Shown piece by piece: positions 50,668 to 59,231 of a DNA stretch of 64,000 bases. The DNA lies in NCBI RefSeq assembly GCF_002204745.1, contig NZ_NIRR01000009.1, forward strand, positions 62,001 through 126,000. The letters run 5' to 3'. The notes under the pieces were generated by a model that had not been told where the DNA came from, did not search any database, and saw only the letters and a program-made list of their open reading frames with translations. The translations under genes and the position numbers were made by a program. The stretch is from Hymenobacter amundsenii (lineage in GTDB: Bacteria > Bacteroidota > Bacteroidia > Cytophagales > Hymenobacteraceae). Each line of letters opens with the position of its first letter. Positions within the stretch are counted from its first letter, which is position 1.

Positions 50668-51303
50668 ATGCAGTCTGCCGCTACCCGCTTGTTACGTGTC
50701 CTTTTATGGCTACTGCTAATTGGTTTACCAGTCTTGTACTGCTTGCTGTTCATAGCCTTTGATTTCAGCATATCCTTCGGACTACTTAATTATGGCGCTG
50801 AATATAGCAGTACAGAAACCATAACAATTCCAGGCACTTCGGCTGCTAGTGCATCAGGTATTTGGCAGTATTATCTGGGAAAGATATTTCTTTATTTTGT
50901 CTGGTTATGTCCATTCTGGATTTCTATCATTTTCAGTTCGATCTGCCTGTTTACGGGATTATTCTTTAATCAAATCAGTGGTTTTCGCTTTCTGCTTTCA
51001 ACTTCTAATTCTACCAAAAATTTATCTACACAGTTATTTTTCATTCTATTGATAACGTATATTTTGGGAACGGTATTTCATTTTGCTAGTACCCCATTAT
51101 TGAATGATCAGAGTTACAGTTTTTCTAGATCTGAATACTGGTGGCCTTTCTATTCATCAGAAGGCTGGACTATATATCCTCCGCTTAGCACAATTCCGTC
51201 AATGCTTCCTCCGGCCGAAGCAGCGTGCTTTAAACTTGGTTCTTTACTAACGCTACTGTTCGCTCGTCACATACTTCTGCACCGCACCAACTCCTCACAA
51301 TAG
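50668..51303 (+). CDS. Membrane protein of unknown function, low GC
   Basis: 211 aa with about four hydrophobic segments (RVLLWLLLIGLPVLYCLLFI; FLYFVWLCPFWISIIFSSIC; LFFILLITYILGTVFHF; a weak C-terminal one). I recognise no family. The coding region is far more AT-rich than its neighbours and uses codons such as TTA, ATA and ATT often. It sits between tgt and the LptF/LptG gene, which are neighbours in many Cytophagales, so it looks like a later insertion. Confidence 0.65.
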   Translation: MQSAATRLLRVLLWLLLIGLPVLYCLLFIAFDFSISFGLLNYGAEYSSTETITIPGTSAASASGIWQYYLGKIFLYFVWLCPFWISIIFSSICLFTGLFFNQISGFRFLLSTSNSTKNLSTQLFFILLITYILGTVFHFASTPLLNDQSYSFSRSEYWWPFYSSEGWTIYPPLSTIPSMLPPAEAACFKLGSLLTLLFARHILLHRTNSSQ

Positions 51304-51339
51304 CTTGATTGACCTCCATAATAGAAATGAATCATTCCA

Positions 51340-52416
51340 TTGAAGATTCTCGATAAGTATATCATCACGAAGTTTCTCACCGCGTTTTTCTTCACGGTGG
51401 TGATGCTCGTGTCGGTCATCTGCGTGATTGACTTCACGGAGAAAAACGACGATTTTATTCAGCACGACCTCGGGGCCTGGCAGATTGTATCGGAGTACTA
51501 CGTGAACCTGTTTCCGTACTTCGCCAACCTACTCTCCCCCATCACGGTGTTTATTGCGGTGGTATTCGTAACGGCCCAGTTGGCCTCGCGCACCGAAGTG
51601 GTGGCCATGTTGGCCTCGGGCATCAGCTTCAAGCGGTTTCTGCTGCCTTATATCATGGGCAGCGCCATTCTCGGGGGCCTCACGATGGCCATGACGGGCT
51701 GGCTGATTCCGATAGCCAACAAAACGCGGGTCGAGTTCGAGAAAAAGTACATCAAGAACCCCTACCGGTTCAGCGGGCGCAACGTGCACATCAAAATCGG
51801 GCCCCAGGATTACGCCTTCATGGAGAGCTACGACAATGTGAACAACGTGGGCTATAAGTTCGCGCTTGAAACCATCGATGGGCAGCTGCTCAAGCGCCGC
51901 CTCACGGCCGAGTCCATCAGCTGGGACTCGACCAAGCAGGCCTGGCACCTCACGCCCCAACTGCGGCGCACCTTCAACGGCGAGAAGGAAACCCTCAAAT
52001 CCCTGCCCGCCCGCGACACCACCCTCAACCTGTTCCCCCGCGACTTCGCCAGCACCTACCGCCTGGCCGAAACCCTGACGCTGCCCGAACTTAACCGCTA
52101 CATCAACCAGAAAATAGCCCGCGGCGCCGACGACACCCAAGTGTACCTGAGCGAGAAGAACGAACGGTTTGCTTACCCCTACGCCATGTTTATTCTCACG
52201 GTGATTGGCGTGATTATGAGCGCCCGCAAGAGTCGCGCTGGTGTGGGCGGGCAAATTGCGCTGGGCTTCGTGCTGGCCTTCGTGTTCATCATCTTCGTCA
52301 TTCTGAGCCGCAACCTGGCCGCCGTGGGCACCCTCTCGCCCCTGCTGGCCGCCTGGGTCCCGAGCATCGTGTTCACCATTATCGGCGGCGTGCTGTATCG
52401 GGTGATACCGCAGTAG
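51340..52416 (+). CDS. LptF/LptG (YjgP/YjgQ) family LPS transport permease
   Basis: Inner-membrane permease subunit that extracts lipopolysaccharide for the LptBFG transporter. 358 aa; N-terminal MKILDKYIITKFLTAFFFTV and two further helices, a periplasmic beta-jellyroll (KYIKNPYRFSGRNVHIKIG, FALETIDGQLLKRRL) and three C-terminal helices. The only possible start near the homology is the TTG at 51340, because an in-frame TGA lies four codons upstream. A palindromic element begins at its stop codon. Confidence 0.94.
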   Translation: MKILDKYIITKFLTAFFFTVVMLVSVICVIDFTEKNDDFIQHDLGAWQIVSEYYVNLFPYFANLLSPITVFIAVVFVTAQLASRTEVVAMLASGISFKRFLLPYIMGSAILGGLTMAMTGWLIPIANKTRVEFEKKYIKNPYRFSGRNVHIKIGPQDYAFMESYDNVNNVGYKFALETIDGQLLKRRLTAESISWDSTKQAWHLTPQLRRTFNGEKETLKSLPARDTTLNLFPRDFASTYRLAETLTLPELNRYINQKIARGADDTQVYLSEKNERFAYPYAMFILTVIGVIMSARKSRAGVGGQIALGFVLAFVFIIFVILSRNLAAVGTLSPLLAAWVPSIVFTIIGGVLYRVIPQ

Positions 52417-52541
52417 GCGAGAAGAGCACGTCATTCAGAGCAGCGAAGAATCTCACGTGCTGATGCTGAGTTTCCATTGTAACGTCAGCATCAGCACGTG
52501 AGATTCTTCGCTGCGCTCTGAATGACGTGCTCTTCTCGCCT
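52416..52541. repeat. Long palindromic element, conserved ends and variable interior (copy 2)
   Basis: GCGAGAAGAGCACGTCATTC at the left pairs with GAATGACGTGCTCTTCTCGC at the right; inside, GAATCTCACGTGCTGATGC pairs with GCATCAGCACGTGAGATTC. The GTCATTCAGAGC...GCGAAGAATCTC part is shared with 47529-47636, while the inner arms differ. Total length is about 126 bp. Confidence 0.88.
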
Positions 52542-52595
52542 TTCCCGCTCGAACGTCAAACTCACTAGTTCACTACCTCATCAGTTCACCTTCCT

Positions 52596-53519
52596 GTGAA
52601 AGACTATTTACGCCTGCATTTTATCGTATTGCTCTGGGGCTTCACGGCCATTCTGGGCAAGCTGATTTCGGTACCGCCGGTGGAGCTGGTATTCTGGCGG
52701 ACGGGGCTGGCCAGCGTGGGGCTGCTGGGGCTGCTGGTGGTCCGGCGGCGGCCTTGGCGCATTCCTACGGCCGACGTGCTGCGGCTGCTGGGCGTGGGCG
52801 CGCTGGTGGCCGTGCACTGGATTACGTTCTTTCTGGCCGCCCGCCTCTCCTCGGTGAGCGTGAGCCTGGCGGGCATGGCCACGCTGGCCCTCTGGACCTC
52901 GCTGCTCGAGCCGCTGGTGCTCTGGCGCAAGGTGCGCGGCTACGAGGTGGCGCTGGGTTTGCTCACGATGGTAGGTCTTTACGTGGTGTCGCAGGCCGAG
53001 CTGGATCAGTTGCTGGGCCTGGGCGTGGCTATTATTTCGGCGGGCTTGTCGGCGCTGTTCAGCGTGCTCAACTCCAAGCTCGTGAAGCAGCACCCACCCC
53101 TGCGGCTCACGCTCTATGAAATGCTGGGTGCCTGCCTGAGCATCGCGCTGTTTTTCCCGGTCTATAGCCGCTACTTCACGGCCGGTAAGGGCCTGCAACT
53201 GGCGCTTTCGGGCTACGACTGGTTGTGGCTGGCGCTGCTGGCCGGCGTGTGCACGGTGTACGCCTTCTCGGCCTCGGTGGAGTTGATGAAGCGCATTTCG
53301 GCCTTCGTGGTCAACCTTACCATCAACCTGGAGCCGGTGTACGGCATCCTGCTGGCCGTGCTTATGTACACGTTGCACGTGTCGGGCTTCGAGGAAGAAA
53401 AACTCTCCCCCGGCTTCTACGCCGGCACGCTCATCATCCTGCTCAGCGTCCTCATCCACCCGCTGCTGGACCGTTGGGACAAGCGCCGGCTGCTGAAGCG
53501 CAACCCGGTTACGGCGTAA
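52596..53519 (+). CDS. EamA/DMT-superfamily transporter
   Basis: Inner-membrane permease of 307 aa with ten hydrophobic segments in two EamA repeats, beginning LRLHFIVLLWGFTAILGKLI and including FAVNLTINLEPVYGI-like sequence (FVVNLTINLEPVYGILLAVL) in the second repeat. The start is GTG at 52596. The substrate is unknown. It converges with ispE, leaving only 10 bp between the stops. Confidence 0.92.
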   Translation: MKDYLRLHFIVLLWGFTAILGKLISVPPVELVFWRTGLASVGLLGLLVVRRRPWRIPTADVLRLLGVGALVAVHWITFFLAARLSSVSVSLAGMATLALWTSLLEPLVLWRKVRGYEVALGLLTMVGLYVVSQAELDQLLGLGVAIISAGLSALFSVLNSKLVKQHPPLRLTLYEMLGACLSIALFFPVYSRYFTAGKGLQLALSGYDWLWLALLAGVCTVYAFSASVELMKRISAFVVNLTINLEPVYGILLAVLMYTLHVSGFEEEKLSPGFYAGTLIILLSVLIHPLLDRWDKRRLLKRNPVTA

Positions 53520-53529
53520 TTCTCCCTTC

Positions 53530-54357
53530 CTACAGCTGCCCGCTCCAGACCGTGTAGCCGGCCGGCCACGTCAGGTCTGGAACTTCCGAGAACCCGGGAA
53601 ACAGACCATACACGGCCGAACCGGAGCCCGAGAGGCTGGCGTAGGTGGCCCCGGCAGCATAAAGCTGCTGCTTGATGTCGCCGAGCACCGGATAGAATGG
53701 GGTCAGGGCCTCTTCGAAATCGTTGCTGACGGTGTCACGCCAGGTTGCCATCGGCTCCCGCAGACTTTGGCGCAGGTCGTGGCGCGGGGCGCGGGGCACC
53801 ACGCGGGCGTAGGCTTCGGCCGTACTGATGTGCAGGCCAGGATAGACGACCAGGCAAGGCGTACCGGTGAGGTCGAGGGCAAAGTCCAGCTCTTCGAACA
53901 TATCCCCCCGGGAATGGGCGAAAACGGGTTGGTTATGGATAAAAAAGGCACAGTCAGACCCCAAGCGGCGGGCGTAGCTTTCGAGCTGCTCGGGCGCCAG
54001 GCCCAGTTTAAACTGCGTGTTAAGGGCCTTGAGAGCAAAGGCCGCGTCGGCAGAACCACCGCCCAGGCCGGCCCCGATGGGCACGTCTTTATGCAAGTGC
54101 ATCTGCACCGGGGGCAGGTCGAAATCAGCAGCCAGCAGCTCGTAGGCTTTTTTGCACAGGTTGGTGGCCGGCTCGCCGGGAATGGGCAGGCCGGTGAGGG
54201 TGAGCGTAGTTTCGGTGCCCTTGGCGGCGGGTAGCACCTCCAGGGCATCGGACCAGGGCAGCGGCACAAACACCGATTCGAGGTTGCGGAAGCCGTCGGG
54301 CCGCAGGCCGGTAATATATAGGCCCAGGTTGAGCTTGGCGTTGGGGAAAACGAGCAT
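53530..54357 (-). CDS. ispE: 4-diphosphocytidyl-2-C-methyl-D-erythritol kinase IspE
   Basis: ATP-dependent kinase of the MEP isoprenoid pathway. 275 aa from the ATG at 54355-54357 (MLVFPNAKLNLGLYITG); a 30-codon upstream extension falls in an inverted repeat and is rejected. The GHMP kinase ATP loop PIGAGLGGGSADAAFALKAL, the SDCAFFI segment and the C-terminal ASLSGSGSAVYGLF are present. Confidence 0.96.
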   Translation of the reverse strand: MLVFPNAKLNLGLYITGLRPDGFRNLESVFVPLPWSDALEVLPAAKGTETTLTLTGLPIPGEPATNLCKKAYELLAADFDLPPVQMHLHKDVPIGAGLGGGSADAAFALKALNTQFKLGLAPEQLESYARRLGSDCAFFIHNQPVFAHSRGDMFEELDFALDLTGTPCLVVYPGLHISTAEAYARVVPRAPRHDLRQSLREPMATWRDTVSNDFEEALTPFYPVLGDIKQQLYAAGATYASLSGSGSAVYGLFPGFSEVPDLTWPAGYTVWSGQL

Positions 54358-54360
54358 GGA

Positions 54361-54482
54361 TTTTTGAGCTACAAGTCGCAAGCTACAAGCTGCAAGCTTA
54401 TGTCCGACCGTCAGCTTGTAGCTTGAAGGGTGCGGCCTACAGCACAAATAAGCTTGTAGCTTGCGGCTTAAAGCTTGCGGCT
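54361..54482. repeat. Inverted repeat of the GCTTGTAGCTTG type between divergent genes (copy 2)
   Basis: Several copies of AGCTACAAGCTGCAAGCTT on one side and AAGCTTGTAGCTTGCGGCTT on the other fill the space between the ispE and sugar transferase start codons. It is related to the element at 49434-49520. Both produce false N-terminal extensions in the genes beside them. Confidence 0.72.
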
Positions 54483-54488
54483 CCTCAA

Positions 54489-55130
54489 ATGTTCACTTCC
54501 AACAACTGGTACGCCCGGCGCGGCAAACGACTGCTCGACGTGGCCCTGGCCGCTCCGGCGCTGCTGCTGGCCGCGCCGCTGCTGCTGCCGGTGGCGGCGG
54601 CTCTGGCTTGGCAGAACGGGGGGCCGTGGCTGTTTCGCCAGCCCCGGCCGGGCCTTGGAGGACGCATCTTCCCCTTCTATAAGCTCCAGACCATGACCGA
54701 CCGGCGCGACGACCGAGGCCAGCCGTTGCCCGACGCCGAGCGCCTGCCCCGCCTCGGCCGCTGGGTGCGGGCCACCTCCCTCGATGAACTGCCCCAGCTC
54801 TGGAACGTGCTGCGCGGCGACCTGAGCCTGGTGGGCCCCCGGCCGCTGCTGGTGCAGTACCTGCCGCTGTACTCGCCCGAGCAGGCCCGCCGCCACGCGG
54901 TACGGCCCGGCATTACGGGCTGGGCCCAGGTCAACGGCCGCAACGCCATCAGCTGGGAACAAAAGTTTGCTTTCGACGTCTGGTACGTGGACCATCTATC
55001 GTTTGGGCTGGATATGAAGATTATGCTGCGTACCGTGTGCCGGGTGCTCGGGGCCCGGGGCATTGCGGCGCCCGGCCAGGCCACCACCACGGCCTTCACC
55101 GGCACGGCGGCTTCTTCACTTGATGATTAA
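54489..55130 (+). CDS. PglC/WcaJ-type phosphosugar transferase
   Basis: Membrane-associated initiating transferase that moves a phosphosugar from a nucleotide sugar to undecaprenyl phosphate. 213 aa from ATG 54489, the size of the small PglC type. A re-entrant hydrophobic segment (LLDVALAAPALLLAAPLLLP), FPFYKLQTMTD, RATSLDELPQLWNVLRGDLS, LVGPRP and GITGWAQVNGRN are family hallmarks. With the acetyltransferase and aminotransferase that follow, it forms a PglC-PglD-PglE-like set for a diacetamido-type sugar. Confidence 0.93.
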   Translation: MFTSNNWYARRGKRLLDVALAAPALLLAAPLLLPVAAALAWQNGGPWLFRQPRPGLGGRIFPFYKLQTMTDRRDDRGQPLPDAERLPRLGRWVRATSLDELPQLWNVLRGDLSLVGPRPLLVQYLPLYSPEQARRHAVRPGITGWAQVNGRNAISWEQKFAFDVWYVDHLSFGLDMKIMLRTVCRVLGARGIAAPGQATTTAFTGTAASSLDD

Positions 55131-55240
55131 ACGCCCCACCAGTTGCCAACCGGTGGGCAAGCGGGTTTTTGCCAACCCGTATACGGCCCACTAGCAGCCC
55201 CTCGCCCACCGCTTCTTTTACCCTACTTCCCGCCCTAATC

Positions 55241-55942
55241 GTGCATATTTCCAGCAGCCCCGCCACGCCCGCCACTACTGCTCCGCCCGAGACGGCTACC
55301 CCGCGCCAGCTGGCTATTTTTGGGGCCGGCGGACTGGGCCGCGAGGTGCTGGTACTACTGCGCCAGCTCAACGCCGTGGCCCCTACCTGGGAGCTGACAG
55401 GGTTCTACGACGACCAGGCACCCGCCACCGACCTCATCCACGGCCTGCGCTACCTAGGCACCACCACCGACCTCAACGCCACCCCTACCCCGCTGGCCGT
55501 GGCCGTGGCCGTGGGCAGCAGCGCCGGCCGGGCCGCCGTAGTGGGCCGGCTCACCTCGCCCCGCCTGCACTTCCCCTCCCTCATTCACCCCAACGTCAGC
55601 GCCGAATCGTACCAGCATCTGGAGGTGGGAGCCGGTTGCATCATTACCCAGGGCTGCATTCTGACCACCGATATCCGCTTGGGCCGGCACGTGCTCCTGA
55701 ACCTAGGCTGCACCATCGGCCACGATGCTCTGCTAGATGATTTCTGCTCCCTGATGCCTCACGCCAACGTGGGCGGTGCGGCCCACCTGGAGGCGGGCGT
55801 GTACCTGGGCACCAACGCCACTGTGCTCCAGCAAGTCCGCATTGGGGCCAGCACCGTACTTGGGGCCGGCGCCGTGGCCATCGGTAACCTGCCCGCCAAC
55901 TGCACGGCCGTGGGCGTACCGGCCCGGGTAGTGGAGCGGTAA
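55241..55942 (+). CDS. PglD/NeuD-family sugar O/N-acetyltransferase
   Basis: 233 aa from GTG 55241 (other in-frame TTG/GTG starts lie upstream, so the start is uncertain). N-terminal nucleotide-sugar-binding domain RQLAIFGAGGLGREVLVLLR and a left-handed beta-helix of hexapeptide repeats (IITQGCILTTDIRLGRHVLL, GCTIGHDALLDDFC with the likely catalytic His, GASTVLGAGAVAI). By analogy with PglD it would acetylate the amino group installed by the aminotransferase downstream. Confidence 0.9.
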   Translation: MHISSSPATPATTAPPETATPRQLAIFGAGGLGREVLVLLRQLNAVAPTWELTGFYDDQAPATDLIHGLRYLGTTTDLNATPTPLAVAVAVGSSAGRAAVVGRLTSPRLHFPSLIHPNVSAESYQHLEVGAGCIITQGCILTTDIRLGRHVLLNLGCTIGHDALLDDFCSLMPHANVGGAAHLEAGVYLGTNATVLQQVRIGASTVLGAGAVAIGNLPANCTAVGVPARVVER

Positions 55943-56036
55943 GCCACCCGCCACTCTGAACGCTTAGCCCCGAATTTCCTTTATTTCCGCGCTTCCCAGC
56001 GCGAACCTTCGCGAGAAGACCCCGAGAAACCCCACT

Positions 56037-57182
56037 ATGCACAGTCAGGATTACGACCGCCTCTACCTCTCCCCGCCTCATCTTGGTCGTCACGAGCTCA
56101 ACTACCTGCACAAGGCCATCGAAGACAACTGGGTAGCTCCGGTAGGCCCCAACCTCGATGGTTTCGAGCAGGATATCTGTGCCTTCACCGGGGTAAAGCA
56201 CGCGCTGGCTCTCAACTCGGGCACGGCCGCCATTCACCTGGGGCTGCGGCTGCTGGGCGTAGGTCCCGGCGATGAAGTGCTGTGCCCCTCGTTCACGTTC
56301 GTGGCCACGGCCAACCCCATCACCTACCTTGGGGCCACGCCGGTTTTTATCGATAGCGAAGCCGAAACCTGGAACATGTGCCCCAAGCGGCTGCGGGAGG
56401 CGCTGGAAGACCGGCGCCGCCAAAACCGCCAACCCCGGGCCCTTATTGTGGTGCACCTGTACGGAATGCCGTGTAAGCTGCGCGAAATTATGGCCGTGGC
56501 CGCCGAGTTCGGGGTACCGGTGCTCGAAGATGCCGCCGAGGCCCTGGGCGCCACCTACGAGGGCCAGGCGCTGGGCTCGTTCGGGGCCGTGGGGGTGTTC
56601 TCGTTCAACGGCAACAAAATCCTGACTACCAGCGGCGGCGGCGTACTGGTGACCAACAACGCCGACTGGGCCGCCAGAGCCCGCTCCTGGGCTACCCAGG
56701 CCCGCGACGATGCCCCTTATTACCAACACTCGGAGCTGGGCTACAACTACCGCCTCAGCAACCTACTCGCCGGCATCGGCCGGGGCCAGATGGGTTTGCT
56801 GGATGAGCGCGTGAAGAAGCGCCGCGAAATTTATGCCTGGTACCAAGACAAGCTCCAGGGTATGCCTGGCCTGTCCTTCGGCCCTACCGAGCCGGCCGGG
56901 GGCCGCAGCAACCGCTGGCTCAGTTGCCTGCTCCTCGACCCAGCCGAAACCACCGTTACGCCCGAGCAACTGCGCCTGCACCTCGAAACTCACAACGTAG
57001 AGAGCCGCCCGCTCTGGAAGCCGCTACACCTGCAGCCGCTTTTCGCGAGCGTGCCCATGTACGGCGGCGAAGTTTGTACCGACTTATTTACCCGCGGCCT
57101 CTGCCTACCTTCCGGCTCAGCTATGTCCGATACCGACTTGCGCCGCGTGGCTTCCGCGGTTCGGGCCTTATTTCCCGCCTGA
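56037..57182 (+). CDS. DegT/DnrJ/EryC1/StrS-family PLP aminotransferase (PglE-like)
   Basis: Transfers an amino group to a 4-keto-6-deoxy nucleotide sugar. 381 aa; LSPPHLGRHELNYLHKAIED start, NSGTAAIHLGLRLLGVGPGD, PLP-lysine segment FSFNGNKILTTSGGG and GYNYRLSNLLAGIGRGQM. It lies 94 bp after the PglD-like gene. The 4,6-dehydratase that would make its substrate (PglF type) is not in the window. The product is likely used in a surface glycan or protein glycosylation. Confidence 0.92.
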   Translation: MHSQDYDRLYLSPPHLGRHELNYLHKAIEDNWVAPVGPNLDGFEQDICAFTGVKHALALNSGTAAIHLGLRLLGVGPGDEVLCPSFTFVATANPITYLGATPVFIDSEAETWNMCPKRLREALEDRRRQNRQPRALIVVHLYGMPCKLREIMAVAAEFGVPVLEDAAEALGATYEGQALGSFGAVGVFSFNGNKILTTSGGGVLVTNNADWAARARSWATQARDDAPYYQHSELGYNYRLSNLLAGIGRGQMGLLDERVKKRREIYAWYQDKLQGMPGLSFGPTEPAGGRSNRWLSCLLLDPAETTVTPEQLRLHLETHNVESRPLWKPLHLQPLFASVPMYGGEVCTDLFTRGLCLPSGSAMSDTDLRRVASAVRALFPA

Positions 57183-57682
57183 AATCAGTACAATCTACCA
57201 AACAGCAGCACATAATGTTCCCCAGCCAGTTTATAGAGTACAAAACAATCAATTGTGAGTATACTGGCTCTATTTCTGGTATATTATTACATGCACACGC
57301 GAAGTTAGTGCTGGGCTGGGTATCGAATGAGTTACAGTTTGCCACAGGCAAGGTGCGATGTGGAAATGCGCCATTTAGCCTCTTCCAGTCTCCCTATCAG
57401 CCAGTAAATTGACTTTGTTAGCTGTCTGCCAACTGCTGATAGAAGAGCTGCGCCATAGCTCCGCCGGTATCCGGTTGCGGCCACCAGAGAACTTACGGCC
57501 CCGAACGGCACTCTAACATCAAATCGGCATTTGCAGCGGCACTGGGAAGTTCTCATCCCCGTCATCAGAAAGGCCACGCCTGTTGCAGCAGGCGTGGCCT
57601 AAAACCAGCTCACATGCGGAAAATGTGGTTGACTGGGTAGCTGAGTGACTTTAGAACCGACCGCAATGCCGGGGCATATGCA
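57183..57682. other. 500-bp gap without a gene
   Basis: It holds the 3-prime flank of the aminotransferase gene and the hairpin at 57571-57600. I find no gene, RNA or recognisable mobile element; short frames here have no supported coding pattern. Confidence 0.55.
57571..57600. terminator. Hairpin terminator between convergent genes
   Basis: AGGCCACGCCTG pairs perfectly with CAGGCGTGGCCT around a 6-nt loop. TTT follows on the minus strand and AAAA on the plus strand, so it could end the minus-strand operon finishing at 57683, or act in both directions. Confidence 0.7.
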
Positions 57683-58774
57683 TCAGGGGCTGACTAGGTT
57701 AATACTCAGGTTGAAGTAGAGCGGATTGCCCAGAGAGTTGTCGTACAGCGGGTTGTTGTCACCGACGGGGTTTTGGTCGCTGAAGACGTTGAAGCGGTAG
57801 TTATAGCGGTATCCTGCCTGAGCCGAGAGCCAGATGAATCCTGCCAATTGCCGCTCGTACGTGATGCGTGGCTTCAGTTCACCCCGGCGCAGATATGCAT
57901 CCTGGCCGTTCACGGGTCCGAGATAGTAAGCGTTGCCTTCAATCTCGTAGCCGAGCGTGACCAGCGAGTTTGCCCCAAAATTGCGCCGTAGGTTTACGCG
58001 GGCCGGGAAAATGGCTTCTACGCCCCATTTTGGGTTGAATGTGCGGAAGTAATATATCACCGGAATATGCAGTAGCTGCCCGGCCCGGTAGGTGCGGGTA
58101 ACGCCCAAACCCCACATGAAATTCTCGTTGGGTTTCCAGCCGTAAATAGCTGTACCGCTGTAAGTAATCGCCTTACTGCTCACGTCGTCTAAGTTGCGGT
58201 AAGTACCGTTGAGGTCGACGTTGCCTTGCACCAGCAAATAGTTCTTCTCGTTGAAGGGCCGGAACACGGTAGCGTTGAAACCCGTTGAGCGCAGTCCGTC
58301 TTCCAGGGAGCGGAGTAACGGAGTCCGCTCCGCATTAGCCACCCCTACGCCAGTGTTCCAATAAGTGAGCCCCAGGTTCAGAATCAGACTGGAGTTGGAA
58401 ATAACCGGGGCATTAAAGCCCAACCGTAACCCCGCGAAGCGGTCGACGCGTTCGGTTATTTCGGTATTGGGCGATGGAGTAGGCCCGGGACCAGGATTAA
58501 TGAGCACGGGCTGGTGAGGACCGATCGAGGTTAAGTCGAAGGGCAGTTGCGCCTCATATCCCACTGAAATGAGCTTGGTAGGGCTCTGGGACAGCACTTT
58601 CTGGCTGGCGTAGGGGCGGTTATCGGTAGCGTCGGCGTTACCGAAGCCACCAAAATCATCTAGGCCTAGCGAGTCGGGAGCAGCAGGCAGGTCCTGGGCG
58701 CAGACCGGGGCCGCGAGTACAGAACTCAGAACTAATAAGACCGCAGAAAACAGGCGGAAGTAGAAATTGTGCAT
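57683..58774 (-). CDS. DUF6268-like outer-membrane beta-barrel protein
   Basis: 363 aa; signal peptide to APVCAQ (about residue 26). The remainder alternates hydrophobic and polar residues as in an outer-membrane barrel (AGLRLGFNAPVISNSSLILNLG, WGLGVTRTYRAGQLLHIPVI, SAQAGYRYNYRFNVF) and ends in YFNLSINLVSP. It fits DUF6268-type proteins, whose function I do not know. It lies 4 bp downstream of the DUF2147 gene and should be co-transcribed with it. Confidence 0.78.
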   Translation of the reverse strand: MHNFYFRLFSAVLLVLSSVLAAPVCAQDLPAAPDSLGLDDFGGFGNADATDNRPYASQKVLSQSPTKLISVGYEAQLPFDLTSIGPHQPVLINPGPGPTPSPNTEITERVDRFAGLRLGFNAPVISNSSLILNLGLTYWNTGVGVANAERTPLLRSLEDGLRSTGFNATVFRPFNEKNYLLVQGNVDLNGTYRNLDDVSSKAITYSGTAIYGWKPNENFMWGLGVTRTYRAGQLLHIPVIYYFRTFNPKWGVEAIFPARVNLRRNFGANSLVTLGYEIEGNAYYLGPVNGQDAYLRRGELKPRITYERQLAGFIWLSAQAGYRYNYRFNVFSDQNPVGDNNPLYDNSLGNPLYFNLSINLVSP

Positions 58775-58778
58775 CGAC

Positions 58779-59231
58779 CTACTTCTTTACCTGCCGCTTC
58801 CACACGTCGGTACGGCCGAAGAGCGAGACGCCGATGAAGCCGCGTACCTCCAGCGTATTGGGGTCGGTGAGGGTTATTTCGCAGGAGTAGTCGCTGCCGT
58901 TCTTAGGGTCGTAAATCTGGCCGTCTTCCCACTTATTATCGCCTACATACTTGAAATCACGCATATTTACCAGCCCACGCAATGGTTTTTTACGGGCCGA
59001 CTCATTCGGGTTGTTGATATCGGTGCGGGGCGTACCGTCGGGGTTATTGGCTACTTTCAGCCACACCAGGCGACCAAAGTATTTGTCGCCGCTTTTGTAA
59101 ATCTGAATCATGCCCGTTCCTTCACCGTTTTTCCACACGCCTACTACAGCGTCCGAGTTGTCGGCCAAGGCCGCAACCGAGGTTAAAAACACGAGTAGTA
59201 AAGCGAGCAAGCTTTGTTTGAGCAGCTTCAT
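58779..59231 (-). CDS. DUF2147 secreted protein
   Basis: 150 aa; signal peptide MKLLKQSLLALLLVFLTSVAALA. The mature part GVWKNGEGTGMIQIYKSGDK and YFGRLVWLK, followed by WEDGQIYDPKNGSDYSCEI, is the DUF2147 signature, a small periplasmic lipocalin-like beta-barrel. A long AT-rich stretch lies upstream, as expected of a strong promoter. Its role is unknown; it precedes the barrel gene by 4 bp. Confidence 0.92.
   Translation of the reverse strand: MKLLKQSLLALLLVFLTSVAALADNSDAVVGVWKNGEGTGMIQIYKSGDKYFGRLVWLKVANNPDGTPRTDINNPNESARKKPLRGLVNMRDFKYVGDNKWEDGQIYDPKNGSDYSCEITLTDPNTLEVRGFIGVSLFGRTDVWKRQVKK

Noticed and set aside
47529..52541. CRISPR-like arrays among the repeats
   Set aside because: The repeats are single long palindromes in separate gaps, with no regular direct repeats, spacers or cas genes.
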